Assembly: GCA_902792685.1 (NCBI GenBank)
Contig: CADBAP010000004.1
Span: 1 to 64,000 of the forward strand
DNA from: an uncultured Prevotellaceae bacterium
GTDB taxonomy: Bacteria > Bacteroidota > Bacteroidia > Bacteroidales > Bacteroidaceae
Direction: 5' to 3'
Length of the DNA stretch: 64,000 nt
The notes under the pieces were generated by a model. The model had not been told where the DNA came from, searched no databases, and saw only the letters and a program-made list of their open reading frames with translations. Shown here piece after piece: positions 14,703 through 23,441 of the stretch; the first letter of the stretch is position 1; each line of letters starts with the position of its first letter. Position numbers and translations under genes: made by a program.

Positions 14703-15852
14703 AGTCTTCCAAGTCTTCTACGTCCTCAATATCATCCTCATCGATGAACTCGATATCATCGTCCTCGCCCTCTGCCATCATCTCAGCGGCAAAGCGACTC
14801 ATGTCCTTATCACGGTGAACAAGCGTATCTTCGCTGGTGATGCTCTGCAGCTTATTGCTCTCACTATTAAGTTCACGCCACAGCACATCCTTGAGTTCAT
14901 CGATTCCGAAGCCTGTAACAGAAGAGATAAAAACGACTGGGAGATCATCGGGCAGCGTCTCACGAAGCATCTCAATCAACTCTTCGTCCAGAAGGTCGCA
15001 CTTGGTAACAGCCAATACGCGATGCTTGTCGAGCATCTCAGGATTGAAGTTGCTGAGTTCATTGAGCAGAATCTCATATTCGCGCTTGATATCATCGGTG
15101 TCACCAGGCACCATAAACAACAACAGAGAGTTGCGCTCGATATGTCGGAGGAAGCGCAAACCCAATCCCTTTCCTTCGCTGGCGCCTTCTATGATACCTG
15201 GAATATCGGCCATTACAAAAGACTTGTTGTCACGATAGGCAACGATACCCAACGACGGTTCCAAAGTCGTAAACGGATAGTTGGCAATCTTCGGACGGGC
15301 ACTCGACAACGCAGACAGCAACGTTGACTTGCCGGCATTGGGAAATCCCACCAGACCGACATCAGCCAAAAGCTTCAACTCCATGATGACAGTCATCTCC
15401 TGCATCGGCTCACCAGGCTGTGCATAACGTGGAGCCTGATTGGTGGCCGTACGGAACTGAAAATTTCCCAATCCACCGCGTCCGCCTTTCAGCAGCATGA
15501 CCACCTGGCCGTCGTGCATCACATCGCAGACATATTTGCCGGTTTCCGCATCATAGACAACAGTACCACAAGGCACATCAATATAGATATCCTTGCCATC
15601 GGTACCATGACACTTGTCACGACCACCGTTACCGCCATGTTCTGCGAAAACGTGGCGTTGGAACTTCAAGTGCAGCAGGGTCCAATAGTTGTGGTTGCCG
15701 CGAAGATAGATATTTCCTCCCCTACCGCCATCGCCACCGTCAGGACCTCCATTAGGATTGTACTTTACGTGACGAAGGTGCATAGACCCCTTGCCACCCT
15801 TTCCTGAGCGGCACTTGATCTTTACATAATCCACAAAATTCGACTCGGCCAT
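14683..15852 (-). CDS. obgE: GTPase ObgE/CgtA
   Basis: A 389-residue Obg GTPase acting in 50S ribosome assembly and stress control. The Gly-rich Obg fold fills residues 1-158 ([26 protein letters not shown]). The G domain has G1 [10 protein letters not shown]3 DIPG with the following [10 protein letters not shown], and G4 TKCD. The C-terminus is a highly acidic tail of Asp and Glu, as in many Obg proteins. The start at 15852 is set by the Obg N-terminal [17 protein letters not shown]. Its upstream region carries a CCTAGG decamer array. Confidence 0.95.
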   Translation of the reverse strand: MAESNFVDYVKIKCRSGKGGKGSMHLRHVKYNPNGGPDGGDGGRGGNIYLRGNHNYWTLLHLKFQRHVFAEHGGNGGRDKCHGTDGKDIYIDVPCGTVVYDAETGKYVCDVMHDGQVVMLLKGGRGGLGNFQFRTATNQAPRYAQPGEPMQEMTVIMELKLLADVGLVGFPNAGKSTLLSALSSARPKIANYPFTTLEPSLGIVAYRDNKSFVMADIPGIIEGASEGKGLGLRFLRHIERNSLLLFMVPGDTDDIKREYEILLNELSNFNPEMLDKHRVLAVTKCDLLDEELIEMLRETLPDDLPVVFISSVTGFGIDELKDVLWRELNSESNKLQSITSEDTLVHRDKDMSRFAAEMMAEGEDDDIEFIDEDDIEDVEDLEDFEYEED

Positions 15853-15870
15853 TTTTTACTATAAATATAG

Positions 15871-15931
15871 GGTTTTCTAGGAGGTTCTAGGTTATCCTAG
15901 GTCTTCCTAGGATTTCCTAGGATTTCCTAAA
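15871..15931. repeat. CCTAGG decamer array, locus 1 (six units)
   Basis: CTAGG recurs at 15877, 15887, 15897, 15907 and 15917 with exactly 10-bp spacing, and a sixth unit (CCTAAA) starts at 15926. The consensus is TCCTAGGnnn. The last unit supplies the TAG stop of adk on the minus strand (15927-15929). The array fills the adk-obgE spacer. Confidence 0.85.
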
Positions 15932-16499
15932 GATTATCTATCACTTTCTCTATTCGAGCGAAGATTTCCTCAATCGTGCCCAGACCTTCCACATGGTAGT
16001 GAATGCCTTCTTTCTCATACCATTCAATCAAGGGAGAGGTCTGGTTGTGATAAACATCCAGACGCTTCTTAATGGTTTCCTCATTGTCGTCGCTGCGGCC
16101 GCTCAGCTGACCACGCAACAGAAGTCGCTTCATCAGTTCGTCCTCAGGAACAAACAGTTCTATCATCGCAGCAACCTGATGACCACGCTCAGCAAGCATC
16201 TTTTTCAATGCTTCAGCCTGCGGTATCGTACGGGGGAATCCATCGAAAATGACTCCTGCGTGTTCCTTACCGAAGCCATCATATACGCTGGCCAGAATAT
16301 CAATCATCAACTCATCGGGGATCAACTGTCCCTGATCGATAAAGCCCTTTGCCGTCTTGCCCAGCTCGGTTCCGTTTTTGATTTCATTACGAAGGACATC
16401 ACCTGTTGAGATATGTCCCAATCCATACTTTTCAATGATTTTGTCGCTTTGCGTTCCTTTTCCGGCACCAGGAGCACCGAAGATTACAATATTCTTCAT
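15927..16499 (-). CDS. adk: adenylate kinase
   Basis: A 190-residue short-type adenylate kinase interconverting ATP, AMP and ADP. Visible are the P-loop GAPGAGKGT, the AMP site HISTGDVLR, FDGFPRT and the LID-region RGQLSGRSDD. The zinc LID of the long form is absent, which is usual in Bacteroidota. The stop codon belongs to the CCTAGG decamer array. It is followed by obgE and preceded by hpt after a 66-bp spacer with a 24-bp repeat. Confidence 0.95.
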   Translation of the reverse strand: MKNIVIFGAPGAGKGTQSDKIIEKYGLGHISTGDVLRNEIKNGTELGKTAKGFIDQGQLIPDELMIDILASVYDGFGKEHAGVIFDGFPRTIPQAEALKKMLAERGHQVAAMIELFVPEDELMKRLLLRGQLSGRSDDNEETIKKRLDVYHNQTSPLIEWYEKEGIHYHVEGLGTIEEIFARIEKVIDNL

Positions 16500-16515
16500 T
16501 TTGACTTGTTATTTT

Positions 16516-16560
16516 CGTTATTTCGATATGTCGATATGACGTTATTTCGATATGTCGAAC
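16516..16560. repeat. 24-bp tandem repeat in the hpt-adk spacer
   Basis: CGTTATTTCGATATGTCGATATGA (16516-16539) is followed directly by CGTTATTTCGATATGTCGAAC (16540-16560). Each unit contains the words CGATATGTCGA. Confidence 0.75.
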
Positions 16561-16565
16561 ATTTT

Positions 16566-17102
16566 TTATTCCACCACCGTATATATATCCCTGAGGTTGC
16601 GCCCCTGCTGGTCGTAGTCGAGGCCATAGCCCACGATGAAATCATTGGGTATCTCCATCGCTACATATTCCACATCGAGTTCTTCCTGCAACTTCTCCGG
16701 CTTCAACAGCAAGGTGCAGATATGGACAGATGCAGGATTGCGGGTTCCAATAGACTCTATCATACGCTTCATCGTCAGGCCCGTATCAACGATATCTTCT
16801 ACGATAACAACCGTACGTCCAGACAGATTCTCATTGATACCAATCACCTCTCTGACAGAACCTGTAGAAATGACACCCTGATACGATGCCAGTTTCACGA
16901 AGGAGATTTCACAGGGAATTGTAATCAACTTCATCAGGTCAGCCGCAAACATAAACGAGCCATTCAGCACTGCAAGAAATAAAGGATTCTTGTCTGCCAT
17001 ATCGCGGTTGATACGGTCGGCAACCTCTTTCACATGCTTCAAAATCTCGGCTTCCGGTATGGAGGTCTTGAAGGTCTTGTCTTTGATTTTAACAATGTCC
17101 AT
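16566..17102 (-). CDS. hpt: hypoxanthine phosphoribosyltransferase
   Basis: A 178-residue purine salvage enzyme forming IMP or GMP from hypoxanthine or guanine and PRPP. The PRPP motif VVIVEDIVDTGLTM is clear, with LNGSFMFAADL and the C-terminal VGYGLDYDQQGRNL. The reading frame is open further upstream to 17150, but the start MDIVKIKDKTF at 17102 is chosen because the longer version runs through the -7 box at 17128-17135 and adds a non-family N-terminus. It heads the hpt-adk-obgE-pgeF run. Confidence 0.93.
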   Translation of the reverse strand: MDIVKIKDKTFKTSIPEAEILKHVKEVADRINRDMADKNPLFLAVLNGSFMFAADLMKLITIPCEISFVKLASYQGVISTGSVREVIGINENLSGRTVVIVEDIVDTGLTMKRMIESIGTRNPASVHICTLLLKPEKLQEELDVEYVAMEIPNDFIVGYGLDYDQQGRNLRDIYTVVE

Positions 17103-17127
17103 AACGTATATTTCTTTAATTTTGATG

Positions 17128-17135
17128 CAAAGGTA
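17128..17135 (-). promoter_or_regulatory. -7 box for hpt
   Basis: Minus strand TACCTTTG matches TAnnTTTG. It would give a leader of about 20 nt before the ATG at 17102. A TTTG lies upstream, but at 24 bp, slightly beyond the usual spacing. Confidence 0.55.
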
Positions 17136-17178
17136 CGAAAAAAACACCATTCACCATAGCAAAAACAAAAAATTGTAG

Positions 17179-17186
17179 TATCTTTG
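17179..17186 (+). promoter_or_regulatory. -7 box for nnr, very close to the start codon
   Basis: TATCTTTG matches TAnnTTTG and ends 8 bp before the ATG at 17195. The expected transcript would be leaderless or nearly so. No TTTG is seen at the usual spacing. With the hpt box it makes a divergent promoter pair. Confidence 0.5.
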
Positions 17187-17194
17187 CCCCCGAT

Positions 17195-18712
17195 ATGAAA
17201 ATATTCACAAGTACCCAGATACGTGAACTGGACAGATACACGATTGAGCATGAGCCAATTCGCTCAATTGATCTGATGGAACGCGCTGCAAAAGCACTGA
17301 CGCGTGCCATAACAGAAATTTGGACCAATCGGACACCCGTTGTTGTCTTTGCCGGACCAGGAAACAATGGTGGTGATGCGATGGCTGTTGCACGTTTGTT
17401 GGCAGAAATGGATTACAAAGTTTCTGTCTATCTCTTCAATATCAGCGGCAAGTTGTCTGAAGACTGTATTACAAACCGCCAGCGAGTGAAGGAAACCAAA
17501 CGTATCAAGGAATTTGTAGAGGTGAGTACGCAGTTTGATCCGCCAACGCTCGATGCGGAAACATTGGTCATTGACGGACTCTTCGGTTCAGGATTGCATA
17601 AGCCGTTGGCTGGCGGCTTCGCCTCGTTGGTGAAATATATCAATAGTTCTCCTGCAAAGGTTGTAAGTATTGATGTTCCATCCGGATTGATGCCTGAAGA
17701 CAACACCTATAATATTCAGGCAAATATCATCCATGCTGACATCACCTTGACACTGCAACACAAGAAGTTGGCGTTTATGTTTGCCGACAACCAACAGTTT
17801 ATCGGTCAGCTGAAGGTATTGGACATTCGTCTCAGTCAGGAATACATCAGCAAGACAGAGGCACAATACACCGTCGTTGAAGAGAACGATATCAGACCGT
17901 TGCTCATGGGGCGTCATCCGTTTGTACATAAAGGTGACATGGGTAATGCCCTCATTATCGCTGGCAGCTATGGGATGGCTGGAGCAGCTGTTCTTGCCAC
18001 ACGTGCCTGTCTGCGCACTGGAGCAGGAAAGGTGACAGCGCATACTCCTCGCAAGAACTACAACATCATGCAGATTGCCGTACCAGAAGCCATTATGCAG
18101 ATGGATCATGAGGAGACTTATTTCTCTGAGGCCGTTGATGCTGAGGACTTTGATGCTGTAGGCATTGGTCCAGGTATTGGTCAGCAAGAGAACACCGCTA
18201 TTGCATTAATCTCCCAACTGCGCCGTTCTCAATGCCCGATTGTGGCCGATGCTGATGCCCTGAACATACTGGCAAGTCATCGTGCATGGATGCAACAACT
18301 GCCAAAGGGACTGATTATGACACCGCATCCCAAGGAGTTCGACCGTATTGCCGGAACCCGTTGCAATGGTGAATATGAGCGATTGAGCAAGGCACAGGAA
18401 TTGGCACAAAGCACGCAGACCTATATTGTACTGAAAGGACATTATACCGCATTGTGTCTGCCTAACGGAAAAGTATTCTTCAACAGTACGGGTAATGCCG
18501 GAATGGCCACAGCAGGCAGCGGCGATGTGCTTACAGGTATTATCACGGGGCTTTTGGTGCGTGGTTACAAACAGTCAGATGCCTGTCTGTTAGGCATGTA
18601 CCTGCATGGTCTTGCCGGTGATATGGCCGCAAAAGAAAAAGGAGAAGAAAGCCTGATAGCCAGTGACATTATTGACTTCCTACCCAAAGCTTTTAAGAAA
18701 TTAAATGACTAG
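17195..18712 (+). CDS. nnr: bifunctional NAD(P)H-hydrate epimerase / ADP-dependent dehydratase
   Basis: A 505-residue repair enzyme for hydrated NAD(P)H. The N-terminal YjeF epimerase domain (about 1-215) has GPGNNGGDAMAVARLL and DGLFGSGL. The C-terminal ADP-dependent dehydratase domain (about 225-500) has GSYGMAGAAVLATRA, GIGPGIG and the GSGDVLTG nucleotide motif. Length fits the fused family. It is divergent from hpt. The TAG stop at 18710-18712 is part of the first CTAGG unit of the adjacent decamer array. Confidence 0.94.
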   Translation: MKIFTSTQIRELDRYTIEHEPIRSIDLMERAAKALTRAITEIWTNRTPVVVFAGPGNNGGDAMAVARLLAEMDYKVSVYLFNISGKLSEDCITNRQRVKETKRIKEFVEVSTQFDPPTLDAETLVIDGLFGSGLHKPLAGGFASLVKYINSSPAKVVSIDVPSGLMPEDNTYNIQANIIHADITLTLQHKKLAFMFADNQQFIGQLKVLDIRLSQEYISKTEAQYTVVEENDIRPLLMGRHPFVHKGDMGNALIIAGSYGMAGAAVLATRACLRTGAGKVTAHTPRKNYNIMQIAVPEAIMQMDHEETYFSEAVDAEDFDAVGIGPGIGQQENTAIALISQLRRSQCPIVADADALNILASHRAWMQQLPKGLIMTPHPKEFDRIAGTRCNGEYERLSKAQELAQSTQTYIVLKGHYTALCLPNGKVFFNSTGNAGMATAGSGDVLTGIITGLLVRGYKQSDACLLGMYLHGLAGDMAAKEKGEESLIASDIIDFLPKAFKKLND

Positions 18713-18756
18713 GAAAACCTAGGGATTTCCTAGGCCCTCCTAGGACTTCCTAGGAA
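18709..18756. repeat. CCTAGG decamer array, locus 2 (five units)
   Basis: CTAGG occurs at 18709, 18719, 18730, 18740 and 18750, spaced 10, 11, 10 and 10 bp. The first unit provides the nnr stop codon; the array runs to the bidirectional terminator. Confidence 0.85.
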
Positions 18757-18761
18757 TAAAT

Positions 18762-18795
18762 AAGTTGGGGGTGCTGATTTTAGCACCCCCAACTT
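18762..18795. terminator. bidirectional terminator between nnr and fba
   Basis: AAGTTGGGGGTGCT (18762-18775), loop GATTTT, AGCACCCCCAACTT (18782-18795) is a perfect 14-bp stem with A/T-rich flanks on both sides. It lies between convergent genes and should serve both. Confidence 0.9.
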
Positions 18796-18813
18796 TATTT
18801 ATGATACTTCCGA

Positions 18814-19821
18814 TTAAAGCTGTGCCAGCTTGTTGTCAGAACCAAGCACCTCAACAATCTTGTGCTTGTACATCTTCTCCATTTCGTCGCGAGCAGGACC
18901 ACAATACTTACGTGGGTCGAACTCACCCGGCTTCTCTGCCAAAGTCTTACGAACTGCAGCAGTAAATGCCAAACGAGAGTCTGAGTCGATATTGATCTTG
19001 CAGACAGCACTCTCAGAAGCCTTACGCAACTGCTCCTCAGGAATACCTACTGCATCAGGCAGTTTGCCACCATACTCATTAATCATGTCAACATACTCCT
19101 GTGGTACAGAAGAAGAACCATGAAGAACGATGGGGAATCCAGGCAACTTCTCCATGACAGCATCCAGCACGTCGAATGCCAATGGCGGGGGAACGAGTTT
19201 GCCTGTCTTCGGGTCGCGTGTGCACTGCTCCGGTGTGAACTTATAAGCACCATGAGAAGTACCAATAGAGATAGCCAATGAGTCGCAACCTGTACGGGTA
19301 GCAAAGTCAATTACTTCTTCCGGTTTGGTATAGTGAGACTCAGCAGCAACAACATCGTCTTCAACACCAGCAAGTACACCCAGCTCAGCCTCAACGGTTA
19401 CATCGAACTGATGAGCATAGTCAACAACCTTCTTGGTTAATGCGATATTCTCTTCGTATGGAAGTGAACTGGCATCAATCATGACGCTGGAGAAGCCATA
19501 GTCAACACAACTCTTACAAGTTTCGAAGCTGTCACCATGATCCAAGTGCAGAGCAATTTCCGGATGCTCGCATCCTAATTCCTTCGCATATGCTACTGCG
19601 CCCTGTGCCATATAACGCAACAGGGTGGCATTTGCATAGTTACGTGCACCTTTTGACACCTGCAGAATAACCGGACTCTTCAAATCTGAAGAAGCCTTGA
19701 TGATTGCCTGCAACTGCTCCATGTTATTGAAGTTAAACGCTGGAATGGCATAACCGCCATTGATGGCTCTCTTAAACATCTCACGGGTGTTTACCAAGCC
19801 GAGTGATTTGTAATCTACCAT
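18814..19821 (-). CDS. fba: class II fructose-bisphosphate aldolase
   Basis: A 335-residue zinc-dependent aldolase of glycolysis and gluconeogenesis. Metal and phosphate motifs are seen: PAFNFNNMEQLQ, LHLDHGDSFE with the metal His, EAELGVLAGVED, IGTSHGAYK and LHGSSSVP. Cleaves fructose 1,6-bisphosphate to DHAP and glyceraldehyde 3-phosphate. It is a single-gene unit with its own terminator and a probable upstream -7 box. Confidence 0.95.
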   Translation of the reverse strand: MVDYKSLGLVNTREMFKRAINGGYAIPAFNFNNMEQLQAIIKASSDLKSPVILQVSKGARNYANATLLRYMAQGAVAYAKELGCEHPEIALHLDHGDSFETCKSCVDYGFSSVMIDASSLPYEENIALTKKVVDYAHQFDVTVEAELGVLAGVEDDVVAAESHYTKPEEVIDFATRTGCDSLAISIGTSHGAYKFTPEQCTRDPKTGKLVPPPLAFDVLDAVMEKLPGFPIVLHGSSSVPQEYVDMINEYGGKLPDAVGIPEEQLRKASESAVCKINIDSDSRLAFTAAVRKTLAEKPGEFDPRKYCGPARDEMEKMYKHKIVEVLGSDNKLAQL

Positions 19822-19894
19822 AGTACTTTTAATATTTTTAAATGAATAGCTCTCTGTTGAGTTGTTTCAAGATATCTATCTTCAAAACTCTCCG

Positions 19895-19902
19895 CAAAAT
19901 TA
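19895..19902 (-). promoter_or_regulatory. -7 box for fba
   Basis: Minus strand TAATTTTG, giving a leader of about 70 nt to the ATG at 19821. The -33 region has only a partial match. Confidence 0.45.
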
Positions 19903-20020
19903 GTACTTTCTTTTTTGAACACCAAGTTTTCGTGACATTTTTATTTTTGAAAAGGATGAAAATAAACATAAATCAATTGCAACAAGATTTTTCTCTGTCC
20001 TTTTGTAAAATGCACTTAAC

Positions 20021-20050
20021 AAAAAAGCGGCACTGGAACTCCAATGCCGC
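20021..20050 (-). terminator. terminator of the aquaporin gene
   Basis: On the minus strand GCGGCATTGG, loop AGTT, CCAGTGCCGC (20027-20050) with one mismatch is followed by six T (20026-20021). It starts 21 bp after the aquaporin stop. Confidence 0.85.
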
Positions 20051-20070
20051 CTAACTTATACAATTTGCTA

Positions 20071-20748
20071 TTATTTCTGCTCTGCAGGCTCAATCACCTT
20101 CCAAATCAGTGATGCGATGGCACCGCCCAGGAACGGACCAACAATGAACACCCATACATTCTTCAATGCATCGCCACACTCGAAGAGTGCCGGACCTAAA
20201 GAACGGGCAGGGTTAACAGATGTGCCTGTGAAATTGATTCCTACCAGATGGATCAGAATCAGTGACAAACCGATTGCCAAACCTGCAAAGTTGTTGGTAG
20301 CACCATTCGTCTTGGCTGTTGCACCTAACACAACGAGAACGAACAACGCTGTCAGTACAATCTCCACGATGAGCGCATTGACAACACCTCCGCTGCATCC
20401 ATTAGCACCCGTTGTTGTGCCTTCTGCCAATTCCGGAGCTGTTGACACGATGCCATACAATGCTGCAGCAGCAATGATACCACCGATAAACTGGAATACC
20501 ATGTACATCGCACAATCCTTTGCATTCATGCGACCACTGAGGAAGACACCGAGCGTAATTGCCGGATTGATATGACATCCGCTAATACCACCAATGGTGT
20601 AAGCCATTGCAACGACAGCAAGACCAAAGGCCATTGCGGTTCCTACTACGGATGCTGCATCCTGTCCGCAGTTCAAGCTGACAGCAGCACCACATCCCAA
20701 GAATGTCAGTACGAATGTACCAACCATTTCAGCTAAATACTTTTTCAT
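20071..20748 (-). CDS. aqpZ: aquaporin / MIP-family channel
   Basis: A 225-residue inner-membrane channel with six predicted helices. Both NPA boxes are present, in GCHINPAITLGVF and GTSVNPARSLGPAL. The second box followed by ARS and the small residues around it favour a water channel (AqpZ type) over a glycerol facilitator, but this is inferred. Single gene with a strong terminator. Confidence 0.85.
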   Translation of the reverse strand: MKKYLAEMVGTFVLTFLGCGAAVSLNCGQDAASVVGTAMAFGLAVVAMAYTIGGISGCHINPAITLGVFLSGRMNAKDCAMYMVFQFIGGIIAAAALYGIVSTAPELAEGTTTGANGCSGGVVNALIVEIVLTALFVLVVLGATAKTNGATNNFAGLAIGLSLILIHLVGINFTGTSVNPARSLGPALFECGDALKNVWVFIVGPFLGGAIASLIWKVIEPAEQK

Positions 20749-20805
20749 ATCATTTCAATTTAATGTTAATAATACATCTTTATACAAAACGAAAAAACAG
20801 GCGGT

Positions 20806-22392
20806 TTATTTTAAAAAATAGTCAAAACTTCGAAACTCAGCAAAGCCATCACCCTGCGCATAGAGTCCAAGCGTTATACCTGTGAAACCGCCAACAACCT
20901 CTGTACTAAGCAGAGAACAGTCGATGGAGCCAAGTTCCACCCACCTTTCTTCCTGCTCTTTTTGGTTGTAAAAGAACCGATACTTCTTGCCGTCACAGAG
21001 GACACGCAATCCAACAAGTTGAGGGACGACATCGAGTTTTTCCTCCTTCACGACAACATCTATAGATTTCAAACGATAGCGCAAAACAACACTATATCCA
21101 CTGTCATCCTTCCGGATGAATAAATCCGCATGGCCGTCATGAATCTGATACACCGACAACCCTGCTTCAACAACACCCTTAGAAAGAGCTGCCAGTCCTG
21201 TCTCTAATGAAAAAGCAACATCTTCCTGACGTATGCCGATAAACGAGGGACGGTTGTTTTCGGTTAACGAACTCTCGGATGCATAAAGTCGAATACCATA
21301 AGCGTCCTTATCATTCCATGATTTCAACTTGCACACTTCTGCAGGTCTTTTCGGATTTTGCAAAGAGACCCACTCTGGCCCTAACCGTCCGTCATTAATA
21401 CTACCACGACGATGCTGCTTCATGGGTTGTTGGGGTAACATGTTGCAGGCCATCAACGTATCAATAGGCTGGCCACCATTCACGACGGGCCATACGCCCT
21501 CATTCCACTCAACAGGAGCCAGACAAGTTTCGCGGCCCAGATGATGATAGGCGCCTTCGAATTGACGATAAGCCAGAAAAACCACCCACCAAGAACCATC
21601 TGGTGCCTGTACGAAATCACCATGTCCCGTACCCTGTAGTTGCTTCGTCTGTCCTGCGAGGCAGCAATTGGTCAGCAACGGATTATCAGGGTTGGCCTCA
21701 TAAGGGCCATCAATATGACGACTGCGAGCTATCGTGAGGCGATGCGCCAATTCTGTACCGCCTTCTGAAATGAGCAGATAATAGTATCCATCCTTTTTAT
21801 ATAGATGGGGACCTTCCGGATAGCGTCCGCCTGTTCCGCGCCAAAGAGGACAACTCGGCGTCAGTTGTTTTCCCGTTTTCGGATCTATCTCACAGAGCAT
21901 GATGGTATTGTCAGGATTAGAAACCATGTAACATTTCCCGTCCTCGTCAAACCATAATGATGGATCGATACCTTGCTGTTGAAGCCATATCGGTTCACTC
22001 CACGGACCAGCCGGGTTTGTTGTTGTTACCATAAAATTACCACCATTGCCAATATTCGTAGTTATCATGTAAAACATGCCCTCGTGATAACGAATGGTAG
22101 GCGCATAGATTCCTCGCCACGACGTTGCACCACGCAGAGGCAACTGACTCTCACGGTCAAGGACATTACCGATAAGCTCCCAATTGACAAGATCCTTAGA
22201 GTGATAGATTGGTACTCCAGGGAAATACTGGAATGAAGAGTTTACCAGATAGAAGTCTTCGCCCACACAGCAGACACTGGGATCTGGATGAAAACCAGGG
22301 ATAATGGGATTACATAAGTACTGTGTCGTACTCTGTGAGGAAGCACGCAAAACCAGCGACATGAGAATGACAACGAATGACAGCTTTTTCAT
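20806..22392 (-). CDS. secreted glycoside hydrolase family 43 enzyme
   Basis: A 528-residue protein with signal peptide MKKLSFVVILMSLVLRASS. The five-bladed GH43 propeller covers about residues 25-320: general base Asp in GFHPDPSV, the stabilising Asp in IDPSLWFDEDG and acid Glu in YPEGPHLY. The C-terminal 200 residues look like the beta-xylosidase concanavalin A-like domain (RPSFIGIRQ). Xylosidase or arabinofuranosidase activity is likely; the exact bond cannot be told. The start at 22392 is chosen over an upstream ATG at 22461, because the latter lies in the preceding gene and hides the signal peptide. It is last in a sugar-oxidation run. Confidence 0.88.
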   Translation of the reverse strand: MKKLSFVVILMSLVLRASSQSTTQYLCNPIIPGFHPDPSVCCVGEDFYLVNSSFQYFPGVPIYHSKDLVNWELIGNVLDRESQLPLRGATSWRGIYAPTIRYHEGMFYMITTNIGNGGNFMVTTTNPAGPWSEPIWLQQQGIDPSLWFDEDGKCYMVSNPDNTIMLCEIDPKTGKQLTPSCPLWRGTGGRYPEGPHLYKKDGYYYLLISEGGTELAHRLTIARSRHIDGPYEANPDNPLLTNCCLAGQTKQLQGTGHGDFVQAPDGSWWVVFLAYRQFEGAYHHLGRETCLAPVEWNEGVWPVVNGGQPIDTLMACNMLPQQPMKQHRRGSINDGRLGPEWVSLQNPKRPAEVCKLKSWNDKDAYGIRLYASESSLTENNRPSFIGIRQEDVAFSLETGLAALSKGVVEAGLSVYQIHDGHADLFIRKDDSGYSVVLRYRLKSIDVVVKEEKLDVVPQLVGLRVLCDGKKYRFFYNQKEQEERWVELGSIDCSLLSTEVVGGFTGITLGLYAQGDGFAEFRSFDYFLK

Positions 22393-22412
22393 GATGGCTG
22401 TTTTCTGGTATT

Positions 22413-23429
22413 TCAGAACTCCACGAGAATACGGAATACCTTCTGCGGATTCTGTGACCACCAGGCAAGCGTATCTCCTGCTTCTTCCGGTTTGATGACT
22501 TTTGTAATCAGCTTGTCATAAGGAACATCATGTGTAGCCATATATTTTGCTACAGCACGGAAGTCACCTGGTTCGGCATTTCGTGAGCCACGGATATCAA
22601 GTTCTTTCTGTACGAAAAGTTTTGTCTGGAACGACACGTCGGCCTTGGCATAGCCGATACAAACCACGCGTCCCGTAAAACCTACCTCCTGGACGGCCAT
22701 CTGGTAAGTGGGAGGAGCACCCACAGCCTCAATGACCACATCAGGCATCGCACCATTAGTAATCTCAGCCAGACGCTCGTGAACATTTTCCTTAGCAGAA
22801 TTGATGGTATAAGTAGCACCGACTTCCTTGGCTCCTTCAAGCTTTTCGTCATCAAGGTCACAAGCAACGACTGTTGCACCACGCAAAGCAGCACGGACAA
22901 TTGCTCCCACACCTATCATTCCACATCCGATTACCATTACCACATCACTGTCTGTCACCTGTGCACGGTTGACAGCATGGAACCCGACACTCATCGGTTC
23001 AATCAGTGCACAATGCTTCACTTCCATATTACTGGTAGGAACTATCTTCTGCCATGGAAGAGCAATATACTCACACATAGCACCATTGCGTTGCACACCC
23101 AGTGTTTCGTTATGTTCACAAGCATTCACTCGTTTGTTGCGACAAGCTGAGCAATGTTCGCAATTGGTATAAGGAGTAACCGTAACAACATCTCCCACAT
23201 TAAACGAACTCGGAACATTTTTACCGATTTCATCGATGATTGCGCCTATTTCATGACCTGGAATCACAGGCATCTTCACCATCGGGTTTCCGCCACGATA
23301 GGTATTCAAGTCACTACCACAGAATCCCACATAACGCAAACGTAACAAGACTTCGTCGTCACCGCATTGCGGCTTGGCGAGGTCAACAACTTCCACCTTT
23401 TCGGTGTCTACAATTCTTACTGCTTTCAT
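22413..23429 (-). CDS. zinc-dependent alcohol dehydrogenase, probable L-galactonate 5-dehydrogenase
   Basis: A 338-residue medium-chain dehydrogenase. Catalytic zinc ligands are in GFCGSDLN and PGHEIG; the structural zinc lobe is CEHCSACRNKRVNAC; the NAD site is VIGCGMIGVGA. It is similar in type to sorbitol, threonine and L-galactonate dehydrogenases (E. coli LgoD). Its place after an L-galactose dehydrogenase-like reductase and a lactonase-type amidohydrolase suggests oxidation of L-galactonate to D-tagaturonate, or the equivalent step for L-fuconate. Function rests on context. Confidence 0.82.
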   Translation of the reverse strand: MKAVRIVDTEKVEVVDLAKPQCGDDEVLLRLRYVGFCGSDLNTYRGGNPMVKMPVIPGHEIGAIIDEIGKNVPSSFNVGDVVTVTPYTNCEHCSACRNKRVNACEHNETLGVQRNGAMCEYIALPWQKIVPTSNMEVKHCALIEPMSVGFHAVNRAQVTDSDVVMVIGCGMIGVGAIVRAALRGATVVACDLDDEKLEGAKEVGATYTINSAKENVHERLAEITNGAMPDVVIEAVGAPPTYQMAVQEVGFTGRVVCIGYAKADVSFQTKLFVQKELDIRGSRNAEPGDFRAVAKYMATHDVPYDKLITKVIKPEEAGDTLAWWSQNPQKVFRILVEF

Positions 23430-23441
23430 ATTTTTATTCTT

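Noticed and set aside
17103..17150. upstream start for hpt
   Set aside because: It crosses the -7 box and adds a hydrophobic non-family N-terminus; MDIVKIKDK fits the family start.
22393..22461. upstream start for the GH43 protein
   Set aside because: The extension lies inside the preceding dehydrogenase gene and would bury a clear signal peptide.
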